From Dendrolimus kikuchii (Eukaryota > Arthropoda > Insecta > Lepidoptera > Lasiocampidae), in NCBI GenBank assembly GCA_019925095.2, contig CM034405.1, forward strand, positions 15,835,401 to 15,899,400: a DNA stretch of 64,000 nt, written 5' to 3'. Below the pieces are notes generated by a model. The model saw nothing but the letters and a program-made list of their open reading frames with translations. It was not told where the DNA came from and ran no database searches. The position numbers were made by a program, and so were the translations under genes. Below, piece after piece: positions 23,861 through 35,160 of this stretch. Positions within the stretch are counted from its first letter, which is position 1, and each line of letters begins with the position of its first letter.

Positions 23861-25937
23861 CAGTTAACTTACCACACTGGCAAGTTAAGCGCTCTTCATC
23901 GTTTTGACAGAAATTTGCTAGATAAGTAAAAACTTGTCGATTGTAGATTTGTCTAAACGTTGATAAGTGATGACTCGCCAGCAGAGGCGTAGGGTAGGGC
24001 GAGTAGGTACTAAGCCGGGCGCGTGGCGTCTATTAAGAGGGGAGGGCGCAAAATCGCCAATTATTAAATTTGAAAATCAAACTACAATAAAGTATTTTAC
24101 ACTGTTATATTTACTTCGTGATTTCATATCGCGAATAAATAAACCCATGAGGTTTCTGTCGAATATGTTTTCATGTGTATGAATGTAAGCATTATGGAAA
24201 AAATCCAACGATCACGTTTGTTTTCCGAGCTTCGCGAATGAGTGAGAAGGATATGATGATAATTTACGAATAAGCGCAACTATAATGCATGCGGCTCGCC
24301 ACACAACAAGTTTCACAACTCGTCATCGAATTCGCCTGAGTCATCGAATTCGCCTGAAAAATTTAATGTATGTCGATAAAAATGAATGACAAAAGGTGTT
24401 TTAGATTAACATCAGACATTAAAACCGTGCAAACACCAGTTTATTCTTTTTAATGCTAGTATCAAAAAAATACAATACAGTTTATTTTTAAGTAAGTATG
24501 TCCAAACTTGCAAAGTAAATAGATTTAGATACAATTCAAACAAAATATGCTTTGAAATCTATTAAAATTTGGCTTTATGTTAAAATATTCGGCTAAAACG
24601 TTAAGATAATAAGATAGGTACAATAATCCTTATATATCCCCAGTTATTTGAAGCTCGGCCATTTCGCCAAGTTTTAATATGTCAACTTCTTTAGGACATT
24701 AAATTGATGAATTGACAGTCCTTATCCGGGCGCGTTTTAGAGAAAAAAGCATTATTTTCTTTTTATGCCAGACGTTTTTTATAGATGGACATTACTTAAT
24801 TTTTAGGGTTCTGTCAATATTTCCGCAAAAACGGAAATCCAGGCACATCATCACATCCATCCGCCAGTATGTCTACCTTTGTAACATCACATATTTGGCT
24901 GCTTTTTTAACCGACTTCCAAAAGGAGGACGTTCTCGTGTTTTTTTTTGTATGTTTGGTATGCGATTTCTCCGTCATTTGTGGATCGATTTTCAAATATT
25001 TTTTTTCGAAAGAGGATACTATTGGGATCTCTACCAAAAAGTTTTTATTGTAGTTGATAAGGTAGTTACTGGCCACAATACATTATTTTTAAATTTGGAA
25101 CACTGATGTTCTTTTGTTTTATCTGTAATTTTTTTCTTTTCCAATAAAATCGTCCTATAACACGTGCATTTTTAATTATTATAATATTCACAGTCTACTA
25201 ACAGAATAATATTTACACAAGTGTTTCACATACAAATAATCCTGAGGTGGTCTCATTGTCAACAAGTCAGGATCTGATAAGTGGATCCCAGGGAAATCGT
25301 GAGCAATCCTCGAATGTTATAAGCACATACAACGTGTGTCATATGTTTGTACTAAAGCTTTTAAGAATTTGTATAACTAAATAGTAGAAAATACCAAAAA
25401 CTAAGCCGACTTCAAAAGTAAGTAAAAAACAAACAATAAATATTTTCTACAACATCTTGAAGTCGATGCCAAGTAAAACATAGAAAACAATAACAAATTT
25501 GCCAAATATAGTAAATTTTATGATTTACTTCCCACCGACTTCAAAATGATGTAGAAACATTTTTTTCTTCTTTTAAGTTACTTCTAAAGTGGATTTTTTT
25601 TATTCCTATTACATCAGCATGCTTTTATAAATTAACGAGCAAGTAGATCAACTGATGATAAGTGACAACCACCTCCCATTATTTTTGAGATTTTAAAAAT
25701 TTGTTTACGCTCTTGTTGAATAGCTGCATATTCTTGCGCTATAGGAAAATCGCGAGAAGCAGCTCATTACACATCTTGCAAACCAAACTTAGCGCATAAG
25801 GAACGATGTCTTCGCTACAGATTATTACCTACAGTTGATCAGTCTATCACATCTTATGGCTCAAGCATCCACGTCTCAGACTACCTTTTTAAGTAATGTG
25901 TACTTGACGTGCTGACAATCACACATCATGATTAAAG
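23861..25937. other. No gene; two scraps of the 3.7 kb tandem-repeat family
   Basis: 24905-25060 and 25225-25345 carry inverted pieces of the units at 3734-4290 (gcgatttctccgtcatttgt; caagtcaggatctgataagt). The frame at 24712-25053 is explained by this repeat. Nothing else recognised. Confidence 0.5.
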
Positions 25938-26058
25938 TTGCACATCGAGATAACTGACATATCACAACCGCGAACTTGCCTTGGACAAGCGATGTGTTAG
26001 TGGATATACTGACTGTCCTCCAAAAATTAGGTAGCCCGAGAGAGTTTACGGGCTGAAC
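25938..26058 (+). mobile_element. SINE family 1, tail fragment
   Basis: gcacatcgagataactgaca and gccttggacaagcg match 12565-12620 of the full copy, ending tttacgggctg. The tRNA-like head is missing. Confidence 0.65.
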
Positions 26059-26269
26059 CTATCTTTTAAACAACTAATAAGATATTCGATATCTTCGGTT
26101 GGCAGTGAAATTGTGAAAGCGCAGGCAGCATTGACCTCGCCTTGTTTAGTTTACTATCACGCGCTGCTTTCCCGTTTGTTAACACTTATCCTTGTTATTG
26201 TTTAGATTGATCTTAAAAGTCTTTATTGCTAATTAAATTGTAGTATGTATATGTTAGTAGGGCTATAAT

Positions 26270-26405
26270 TCAGCTGAATAGATCTGTCAAAACGACTTAG
26301 TGACTCTTCGGGTGATCAAAAGACTGGATCCTACCTCGGACAACGGATCAGTACAGCGATCCAGCAAGGCAAAGTAGCTAGCCTTTTCCATGGGAATCCT
26401 ACCCA
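26270..26405 (+). pseudogene. RLE-type LINE 3' end, diverged
   Basis: The frame reads KRLSDSSGDQKTGSYLGQRI then STAIQQGKVASLF, homologous to DTTRDQKAGSYFAQ...[11 protein letters not shown] of the 5849 fragment. Divergence suggests a separate subfamily. Confidence 0.6.
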
Positions 26406-26539
26406 CTGAAGTCGATAGCCTAGGTTTAGTATTCTACTTATAGTCTTAAGTGATTATAGGTAGAATACAATATAAGTTAAATTATTGTTATTTCACTAAC
26501 TTATAATTTAAAGTATAATATATTACTTAAATTTTTTTA

Positions 26540-26740
26540 TAGGTCGAGTACAGCAGACAGGCTGACGGCCCACCTGATGGAAAGCGGTTACCGTCGCCTA
26601 TGGACGTTTGCAACACCAGAGATGTTACCAACACGTTGCCGGCCTCGAATAAATATTATGACACCCTTTTTAAAAAAACTCCATATAGTAGCGCTGCGGG
26701 AAAGCCTCGGCTGGGAGGGAAGCTCATTCCAAATCCCCTG
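26540..26740 (-). repeat. REP-B dispersed repeat
   Basis: Starts like REP-A on the minus strand (cagcagacaggctgacggcc; ggaaagcggttaccgtcgcc) but continues differently after gcaacacca (gttgccggcctcg; aaaactccatatagtagcgc). Related pieces are at 8711-9080, 52626-52850 and 57100-57300. Confidence 0.6.
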
Positions 26741-28293
26741 TTGAATTAAATTTAGCTGAATATTAATTAATTAATAATCAGTTGAATATAAATCTAAAAT
26801 CTGCACAATAATGAAAGCCATTACATCAGTTAATTGAAAATGTAATCTTATAGATCTAAAAGGACTTGTCGTAGATAAAATGTACATCAAAGAAACTCGA
26901 TCTCTGATAAGTGGCTTACAGCTCTACATCGACTTATCTAAGATGTCACAAAACGTCAGGTAATTCAACGGAATTAACTGTTAAAGATAATCACGATAAT
27001 CTTAATGAGGAATAACTGAAGCTATCTGAGTGATCTGAAACTTTTACTTTTGTTATTATACCGTGAACAAAAAACCACAGTACTATCACATGAGAACACG
27101 AGCTATGAATCACACATTGCCTTTAAAGTAACTCACGTAATATCCTACAACATTCGGTTCCTATATTACTACCCTTCCTATACTACTACTTTATTTGCCT
27201 TCATGCTGCTTGTTTGACATAGACTCAATGCAAGTAATGTCAATCTTCTATCAATAGTGAGGTATAAGTTTTAATTTCATTTCATAAAGATGGATAAAAA
27301 TATATAGAAAGAATAGAAATCCAGCAATAGGCATTTGACAACTGCGTTGTCACATATTTATAATATTTTAGTTCAATCGCCATCTTTCCTTTCTATGGTT
27401 CTGAAACGGCGCACAACATACTTAGCACAAACTCTCTGATGAATTGTCTCCAATCCAATTTTCTCCAGTAGATATCCGAATCTAAATGAACCAACAACAA
27501 CAACCTAACACATCTAACCAAATTGTAGAAAATTTGACAAACGCCAAAAAATAAGTTCTTGTGGCTTCTACAAAAACATTATTTTTCCATTCAAACAAAG
27601 TTCTCTAACAGATAGTCAATTTTAAACTAATTTTAAAATTATATGATTATGGAAATAAAACTGCTAAGCTTTTTACGTTACTGCCAAAACATTTTAAAAC
27701 AAAGACGAAGAATGAGAATATACAGGTATAAATGGAATAATTAAAACCTCTGCCATAGAAAAAGAATCTTTTTTCCATGCCACTACTATTTAGACGCGGT
27801 TACATGTATGAATCGCCTTGCGGTCATTTGTGACAGTTTACGTTTGTCAGATTTTATGTTTCAAATTTGCAGTTCGTGCCTGCACATTAAGTTTTTGTGA
27901 AAAAGGCATTAAAGCCCGTGTTAAATTCACTGAGGTAGAATCATCGCTACCCAAGCGAGAAGCACAGATAAAACAGGCGTTTAGTTGGCACTCACTTTTT
28001 ATGCTAATTTCGTTTTTTATAGCTTTTGGCGCGAATGCAAAATTTGAGATGGCATTCTGCTGTTCTTATTTTTTTAATGATACCATGACAAAATAGTTTT
28101 TAGGCTACTATACCTAATACAAGAGTTTGCCGTGATCAGCTGCATCCACCAAATCCGATATTAGACGGATCATTTCTTTCATTCAAATTGGATGAATCAA
28201 CCAAAGTGATTAATTCAACTTGAATCATTCAATGTCTTTGAATAACGTCGTATCCTTTCATCCAAATTGATTAGATTCGGTTGATCTATCTAA
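26741..28293. other. No gene seen
   Basis: AT-rich; the 92-codon frame at 27818-28096 has no recognisable motif and no splice context. Confidence 0.45.
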
Positions 28294-28612
28294 TTTTTTT
28301 TATTATACGAGTTTAGCAGACAGGCAGACGGTTCAACTGATGGAAAGCGGTTACCATCGCCTTTAAACATTTGCAAAACCAAAGGTGCTGCAAATGCGCT
28401 GCGGCTCTCTTAAGGGAGTCTGGAACCTGGCCACTAATGCCGGAACACAACTCAAGTTGTTATGGCGGTATACTCTAGATCTAAACCTGGGGTGGTAGCC
28501 ATCCAGACGGGTAAATACCCCACCACCTGGCTGTGGGTTATTTTGTCGCCTCTTACGACCGGCCGTCCGGCCGCTGGAAATTGCATTCTTTCTCCGTTCC
28601 TGCACGGATAAA
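28294..28612 (-). repeat. REP-A dispersed repeat, copy 3
   Basis: A nearly complete copy from the T-rich end (attttttttattatacgag) to tctccgttcctgcacggata, reverse orientation to 17089-17422. Confidence 0.8.
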
Positions 28613-29274
28613 ATAATATGAGGATTAATTAATATGATTTACATAAAACTTAGTTTGTGTTATTATCAAAGTCAAGCTGCCTTTGTCACGTCACACGTGA
28701 CAAAGTGAACCAAAAACTTTTCCTTGTACGTTGCGTTGTAATAAATATACGAAAACAATATGTATTGTTTAATTAAATAAGGGTATATATGTCCTTTAAT
28801 TTATGTTTATTTTGACATCATATTTGTACCAAAAATAATACTCGCAAATAATAATAAACATAGATAAAATATACAGAGAGCTTCTTATGCTATAATGTAC
28901 CTATCGGACATAATTAACACGAATTTATAGAATTTAAAAGTAAATGAATCTTGGTTTACTAAAAGGAATAGTGGTAACTGCAAAAAAAAAACCACAAAAG
29001 ATAAGGTTCCAGCATCGCAAACATAATCAAACTGGCAAACAAAAACTGAATTTTCTTGGTTTGAACGCCGATTTACGAGGAAATGGATTACCCACACTAT
29101 AAGTTAGTTGTTTGTTATCGTCCCAACACAGTTGAGAGGTCTTTGATCTTTATGTATTAGCTCATTTAAATTTGGATTGATTTGATAAATTAGTATCAAC
29201 TTTGCTTCAAAAAATAAACTCACGTCTATCGTCGGCAAGTGTAGAAGAGTTTTCTAAGCTAAACGAACTAACTG

Positions 29275-30488
29275 TTCCTTAAATTTTCTTACACCTGTCA
29301 CATTACTCTCTATGTGTCATTGGCAAAATCAATCCCTATGCGTTGGCGCCATTTGGAATAAAAATAGTATTTTTTTATTGCAGGAGTTCAGCAGACAGAC
29401 AGACGGTTCACTTGATGGCAAGCGGTTACCATCGCCTATGGACATTTGCAACACCAAAACAAAAATGGGGTATTTACCCGTCTGGATGGCTACCACCCCA
29501 GGTCTAGATCTAGAGTATACCGCCATAACAACTTGAGCTGTGTTCCGGCATTAGTGGCCAGGTTCCAGACTCCCTTAAGACAGCAGCAGCGCATTTGTAG
29601 CATCTTGCACACATTATTAAAATTCATAAGTTTTTATTCTAAGTTCCACTGGTGAACACTATTGAAGGTCATAACATATAAGTTAAAAATTAAATCAACT
29701 TTATACTCTATGTGCACTATATATTGTTGATGGGAGATTTTATTATCATAATTATGACTGCAAGAAATCAAATCAATAAGAAGGTAGGTGTTATACATAA
29801 CACTCTTCATACAGGTCTAAGTAAATTGGATTGTTGTTTGGAGCCTTTAAAAAGAAAATAAAATACCTATTTCGTGACAAAATGACTCAAATACACCATT
29901 GCCTAATGCTTAGGTATACCCCAAAAACGATACGTTAGTGAAACCTTTAGCAATCGTATCGTAAACCCCAATTGCATAATCGAATACACAGAAACGTTCG
30001 ATCGTAGCGTAGTTATGTCGTAAGTTTGGATGTGAGTGAACTCGAGTGACGTTTTTATTCGTCGTGCAGCGTCTTGAATGTTTGTGACGCAAGAACGCAT
30101 TGAGCGTATCAAACTGGTGAAAGGTGGTGGTTACCGGTGGAACTGCATAGTGCTAGAAGTTTCAATAACATCCTAAAAACACATTACATACATACGCATA
30201 ATCATGTATATTTATATTCTATTATTCTATCGGGAGATAGATAGTGGAAATGCGCTGCTGATCTCTTAATCCCTTAAGAGAGCAGCAGCGCATTTATAGC
30301 ACCTTTGGTGTTGCAAATGTCCATAGGCCGTGGTAACCGCTTTCCATCAAGTGGACCGTCTGCCTGTCTGCTGAACTCCTGCAATAAAAAAATACTATTT
30401 TTATTCCAAATGGCGCCAACGCATAGGGATTGATTTTGCCAATGACACATAGAGAGTAATGTGACAGGTGTATGAAAATTTAAAGGAA
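29275..30488. repeat. Large inverted duplication (about 180 bp arms) carrying REP-A ends
   Basis: 29275-29456 is the reverse complement of 30304-30488 with only a few differences, including about 95 bp of non-REP flank (acacctgtcacattactctc; tatgcgttggcgccatttgg). Inside, 29457-29612 is the middle of REP-A in plus orientation. A block around cccttaagagagcagcagcg occurs at both 29572 and 30265, bracketing about 660 bp of non-REP DNA. This points to an insertion plus an inverted duplication at one REP-A site. Confidence 0.75.
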
Positions 30489-30613
30489 AAAGCCTTTAAT
30501 CGATATTCGACTGGCAACACCATCTGTCATCCTGTGGACAAAACAAACATATGTTATCTTAGACTACCTACTCTATAAATCAATGTTGTTAAGCATTAAA
30601 AAATTATATAAAA

Positions 30614-30822
30614 CTAGCTGTCCCGGCAGACGTTGTTCTGCCTTGAAGAAATAAAATTTAGAACCCGATTCCAGCGCCACCTACCAGGTCTAAATGTAAG
30701 CTATCCTATCTTTCAAGTCGGATCAACCTGCACACGGTGTGCAAATTTGATTAAAATCGGTCAAGTAGTTTAGGAGTCCATCGCGGACAAACAATGTGAC
30801 ACGTAATTTATATATATTAAGA
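30614..30822 (-). mobile_element. Non-autonomous Helitron, family 1, copy 2 (209 bp)
   Basis: Same length, ends and hairpin as 19331-19539, with a handful of substitutions (for example caccaggtctaaatg against caccggatccaaatg, reading plus strand). Flanked by A (30613) and T (30823). Confidence 0.9.
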
Positions 30823-33800
30823 TATATACATAAAAGGTTGAGAAACCTTAAAAAGGAAATCTTATATTAATATTGTGTTATTAAGAAATTAGTAACACTA
30901 TGTACACAGATTAAACTGCGTCATTATACAAATGTTTACATAAACATTATCATTTAGAGTTAACATAGAGTTTAGACTAACTAAATATCGTGGTAAGATA
31001 TTGTAGGGCGGGGTTTTAATTTTATTCCAATGGAATAAAATAGGCTCCAAAGTATATTTAAATTGTTTAGTCCTAACATATTTTCTGTTCCACCTACATT
31101 GTCAGATAAGTTAATAATTTCCTTTAAGTTAGGTTGGCTAGGCTCTTCTAGACAACCCAACTGAAAGGAATTGAAAGTTGAAGTCGCAAGCTGAAAGCGC
31201 ACTGGTGTGGACATAGCTACTGATTAATGAAATAAAACTTTATCAAACATAATCTAATTACAGAAGCCATAGAGAAAAAATGACCCAAATTAAAGTTATA
31301 CTTCACAGATTTTTCTACATAAGAAATATATATAATAAACTACTAGCAATGAGTGTTACAATGGAATATTAAAGAAACCCACTTAATCCTACAATTTCAT
31401 CAATGTTACCACTTTCTCATGACTAACTTGGCGCGGAAGTTTTCGGCTGTTCGCAATACCACGTAAACCAGTTATAAGTCGGATAAAGTTCAGATTACGA
31501 TAACAATATGAAAATCCCGCGTTGAACAATATCAATAATAATTTATTTTTCTATACGTAGGAACTTCGCTTGAATTGTACAATTGTGTAATATTTTTTTT
31601 ATTAATAAACATAATTCAGAAAAAATGTCTGTTGTAATACTTACAAGTAACTTTATTCTTTTTGTAATTCTTTCGGAACCAAGTAGAATAATAAAATATC
31701 AATTGTACAAGTTACATAGAATTATGCTAAATGTGATGATCTTCTGTATATAACAATACTAGGGGTTCACATGCAGCTGCTTCTCTAGCTTGAATTTTAA
31801 ACTTTTATATAGTGTCGTCGTCAGCCAATCACCGTCTACTGCTGGACGTAGGCCTCCTCAAGTGGGCGCCACTCATCACTGTCGTCTGCCTTCCCTATCC
31901 ATTATATAGTATAATCATCAACATCATAATCATCATATATGATCTCATTTTCCGTGATTAAAAATCCATATTTAACCTTACTATGGAAAGAATATCTACT
32001 GAAAAAAAGTTAAAACAATTACGTCATTTTTAAAATCGTGTTTTGAAACACACACATGTATTCGAACATGGAAGCAAACTTTCACATTATTTATACCATG
32101 TATGGAATAGTTATAAACATAACAAAACATAAAGAAATATTATAGAGTCCGCACCACAAAACAAGTCCCTCCCACAGACGCGGCGCCGCAATCACTACTT
32201 ATTTGCTAATACGTAAGTCGATGTATGTAATTACTAATTACTGAATAATAAATACAAAATATTCCATATTTAAAGCTGTAAATTTATTTCCTGACTTCTT
32301 TTCGAACATAATCCTATCAAATAGCGGAGCTGCCACTTTTAATTCCTTTATTTTCTTTGAGACTTCTTTCTTGGCGTGATCGCTATTCAATCGTTTAAAA
32401 AAATTATATACTAAGCTGTTCTATTGTATTTATGTGAGTTCATCGACATCGTCGCTAGAGTCAAACTCAATCGGAGAAAGTAATCATTAATTAGCATGCA
32501 GTCGATGAGCTCCCCGGTTTACGTCACTTCCGTGTTTCTTTTTTTTTTGTTCTCATTATTTCCGGCGTGAACATTAAACAGTGCTGCCTATCTTTATGGT
32601 GTTAACATTGTTTATTTCCATTTATATATAAATTTTTGTTTTGAACACAGATTATAAAGTAAGTAAATCTAATTTCTGAATAGATGTAGAGTCACGTGTT
32701 TGAGATGTTAACAATGACTTAATAGGTTCTAAGAAAAATGACTGACTTAAAAAGACAGACGGACATGACGATTTCATAGTTTCTATTTTTGTCAAAATTG
32801 CTATAACACTCTAACGAGTACTAGTATTTTTTGTTATTTCAATAACAGGCAATGAATAGAATATACTTTATTGTACAAAAATGCTACATACCTAAATAAA
32901 CATATTTAAGTAGAATCGCCGATCTTATCGCTATTGGTGATTTTTTCTAGATAACTTTTAGATGGAGTATAATAGATCAAAGATCCAGACCACACAGCCT
33001 CGTCATTTGTATATAAAGGATTTGAAATTAAACTGAATTTAAAGGAATTAGTACACTGATACACGGGAAAGCCCGCAGGCTGCCATAAAAATTAAAGAAC
33101 TGCAGAACTGGCGCGAGGACGCGCGTGCCTGCACTGTGCTGCACGTATGGAATTTATATCATATGTAATATATGTATTACAGCAATATAGTTATGCTGTA
33201 TGATTATGAAATTGGGACTATATTACTTGGAGACTGGTTGGCCAATAAATACGATGGGTGTCTTCAAATTATGTTCTAAAATTACCTTCTCGGTAATAAG
33301 ATAGTGTAATAAATAAATAACATACAGCTACGGCTATGATATCTATAAACTTTGCACTTTTTCTATTATAAAAACACTATAGGGATATGTTTGTTGGAAA
33401 TGCCCGAATAAGTACGCGTGTAATATTTTAAAATTGTAAAAATGCCCTGTTCTGTTACATTGAAGATATTTAATTTAGTTCAGATTTTCGCTAATATATA
33501 TCAAATTTTCTAAATTGAAATCCACTGAATTTTATTTCCGCAGAATCTTTAGTAATAAAGTACTGAACCGACTTTAATGATATTTTTCATTGCGTGGTAT
33601 TTCCTATTGTTGCTCTGCTCGGGAGTTTCGCAGTTTCTTGTCCTAAAACCATTCATCACCTTTCTAACACAAAATTAAGTTCACAGAAACCTGAGTAACA
33701 TTGAAAAGAAATATTAAAGAAACCTTGCGTAAGCATTCTTTAGCTTATTGACATAAATACATGCGGTTACCCGCGTAATCTTTTCTAATCGGATTAACAA

Positions 33801-35004
33801 TGTTTTGTCGAGGTGTGAATGCTGTACGCCCTACTACTCGAGGACAAATAAGTAGTGCAAGACTCACGACTAGGTACTTACTAAAGTCATCTAGGTATTC
33901 TTCCAATCACACAAACTAAAGTCGCGGGACACTAGGCTGGCAAAATTTAAAAAATAATTCACGAGCGATACTCGATACGTATATTATACTTATGTAGGGA
34001 TCAGAAGTATGAGTTCGTATTGGATATTGTCCTCTTTGATCTTTATATGGATATCGTTCTTATTGGGTTTTGAAAATTATGGTCGCGGCATCAGCTCAAC
34101 TACACGTGTACGTGCGTGCAGTGAAGTGCAGTGCTAAACTGAAGTCAGGAGGCTGTGATGCCTAATTGACACTCCTGCTAAATATCTTCTTGTTCACTTT
34201 TTACTGCCAATTTCGTTCGTTACCCGTGGAGTACAGGACTTAACTCATTTTCAAAACCAGTCTACCGGTTCTCAACATGAACTGATAATATTCATTCTGC
34301 AGTTTCATGTATGTAGTGCTACCTTCGAATCTTATTCTTACACTGTTTGACTACACCATACTACAAACGCGTCATATACCAAACACTGTTATTGCTGCTT
34401 TCGAGTAAAATAGCAGTACCATGCATTGATAAAAGCACGTGAAGAAATTATAAAAGGTTGCGGTTTCGCCACTTAGGTTCAGAACCTTAAAAACGTTGAA
34501 TTACAGCGCCATCTAGTTGAAGTAGAGGTATCAAATATTTCATGTCTATTTCATGGGAAAATTGGAAAAGGGAGTCTTATTATAAAAGCTCATAAGGACC
34601 TTGACCATATTAAAGGTAATTCAAACCTTTTCAGGTCACAGCCATCAAATTATCAGCAATCACAAGTTACAAGTGTGACTAAAGTGGCTAATTAATATTT
34701 AACAACTGTCTGCGATTGATTCATTTACAAGGTCAGAGCGCTATGTTTGGGGCAAATGATGGTATGAGCGTGATTCACGGCAGTGATGCGCAGGCGCATC
34801 GCATGTAAATAGACGATTACACGTGGGAGGCATTTAATAGAAAATTTTGATTTATATTACAGAAATATAGTTAAGCCACTCAAAGAAGCCCCATTTGAAG
34901 TTTCATATAAATACTGACGAACTAGTAAAAGTATCAAAATAACTTTTATATCAAATTAATACAATATAATTAGTTAATTTTTTTAGAAACGTAACACATG
35001 ACAA
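30823..35004. other. No gene seen (about 4.2 kb)
   Basis: AT-rich. A repeat scrap lies at 31825-31900. GC-richer short tracts at 32150-32210, 32500-32540, 33060-33150 and 34080-34150 could include the missing leader exon or promoter of the downstream gene, but no exon can be defended without transcript data. Confidence 0.4.
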
Positions 35005-35160
35005 TGGTTATGTTTGTATATGGTAAATTTGAATTTAATATTGGAATGCGTGGCTGTCTTAAGTTATTTCTGCCACCGTTGAAGTAACACTCGAAGATAT
35101 ATCTCGTAACAACGTAGACCTTTCGTGGATTTATTAGTCGCGACTTCTTAGCCCCCAACA
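35005..35160 (+). repeat. Left LTR of copia element (approximate ends)
   Basis: About 130 bp from aaatttgaatttaatattgg to cttcttagcccccaaca recur at 37411-37545 with about six differences. The outer ends are less certain; a TGG start (35005) was chosen because the right copy starts TGG just after a purine-rich tract. A possible acaa flank is seen at both sides. Confidence 0.75.

Noticed and set aside
32150..32215. Candidate leader exon ending at a gtaag donor (taatacgtaagt)
   Set aside because: One donor-like motif alone is common by chance; no support for a transcript.
34080..34150. Candidate leader exon or promoter (GC-richer, caactacacgtgtacgtgcg)
   Set aside because: No convincing donor and no conservation data; kept only as a place to look for the 5' end.
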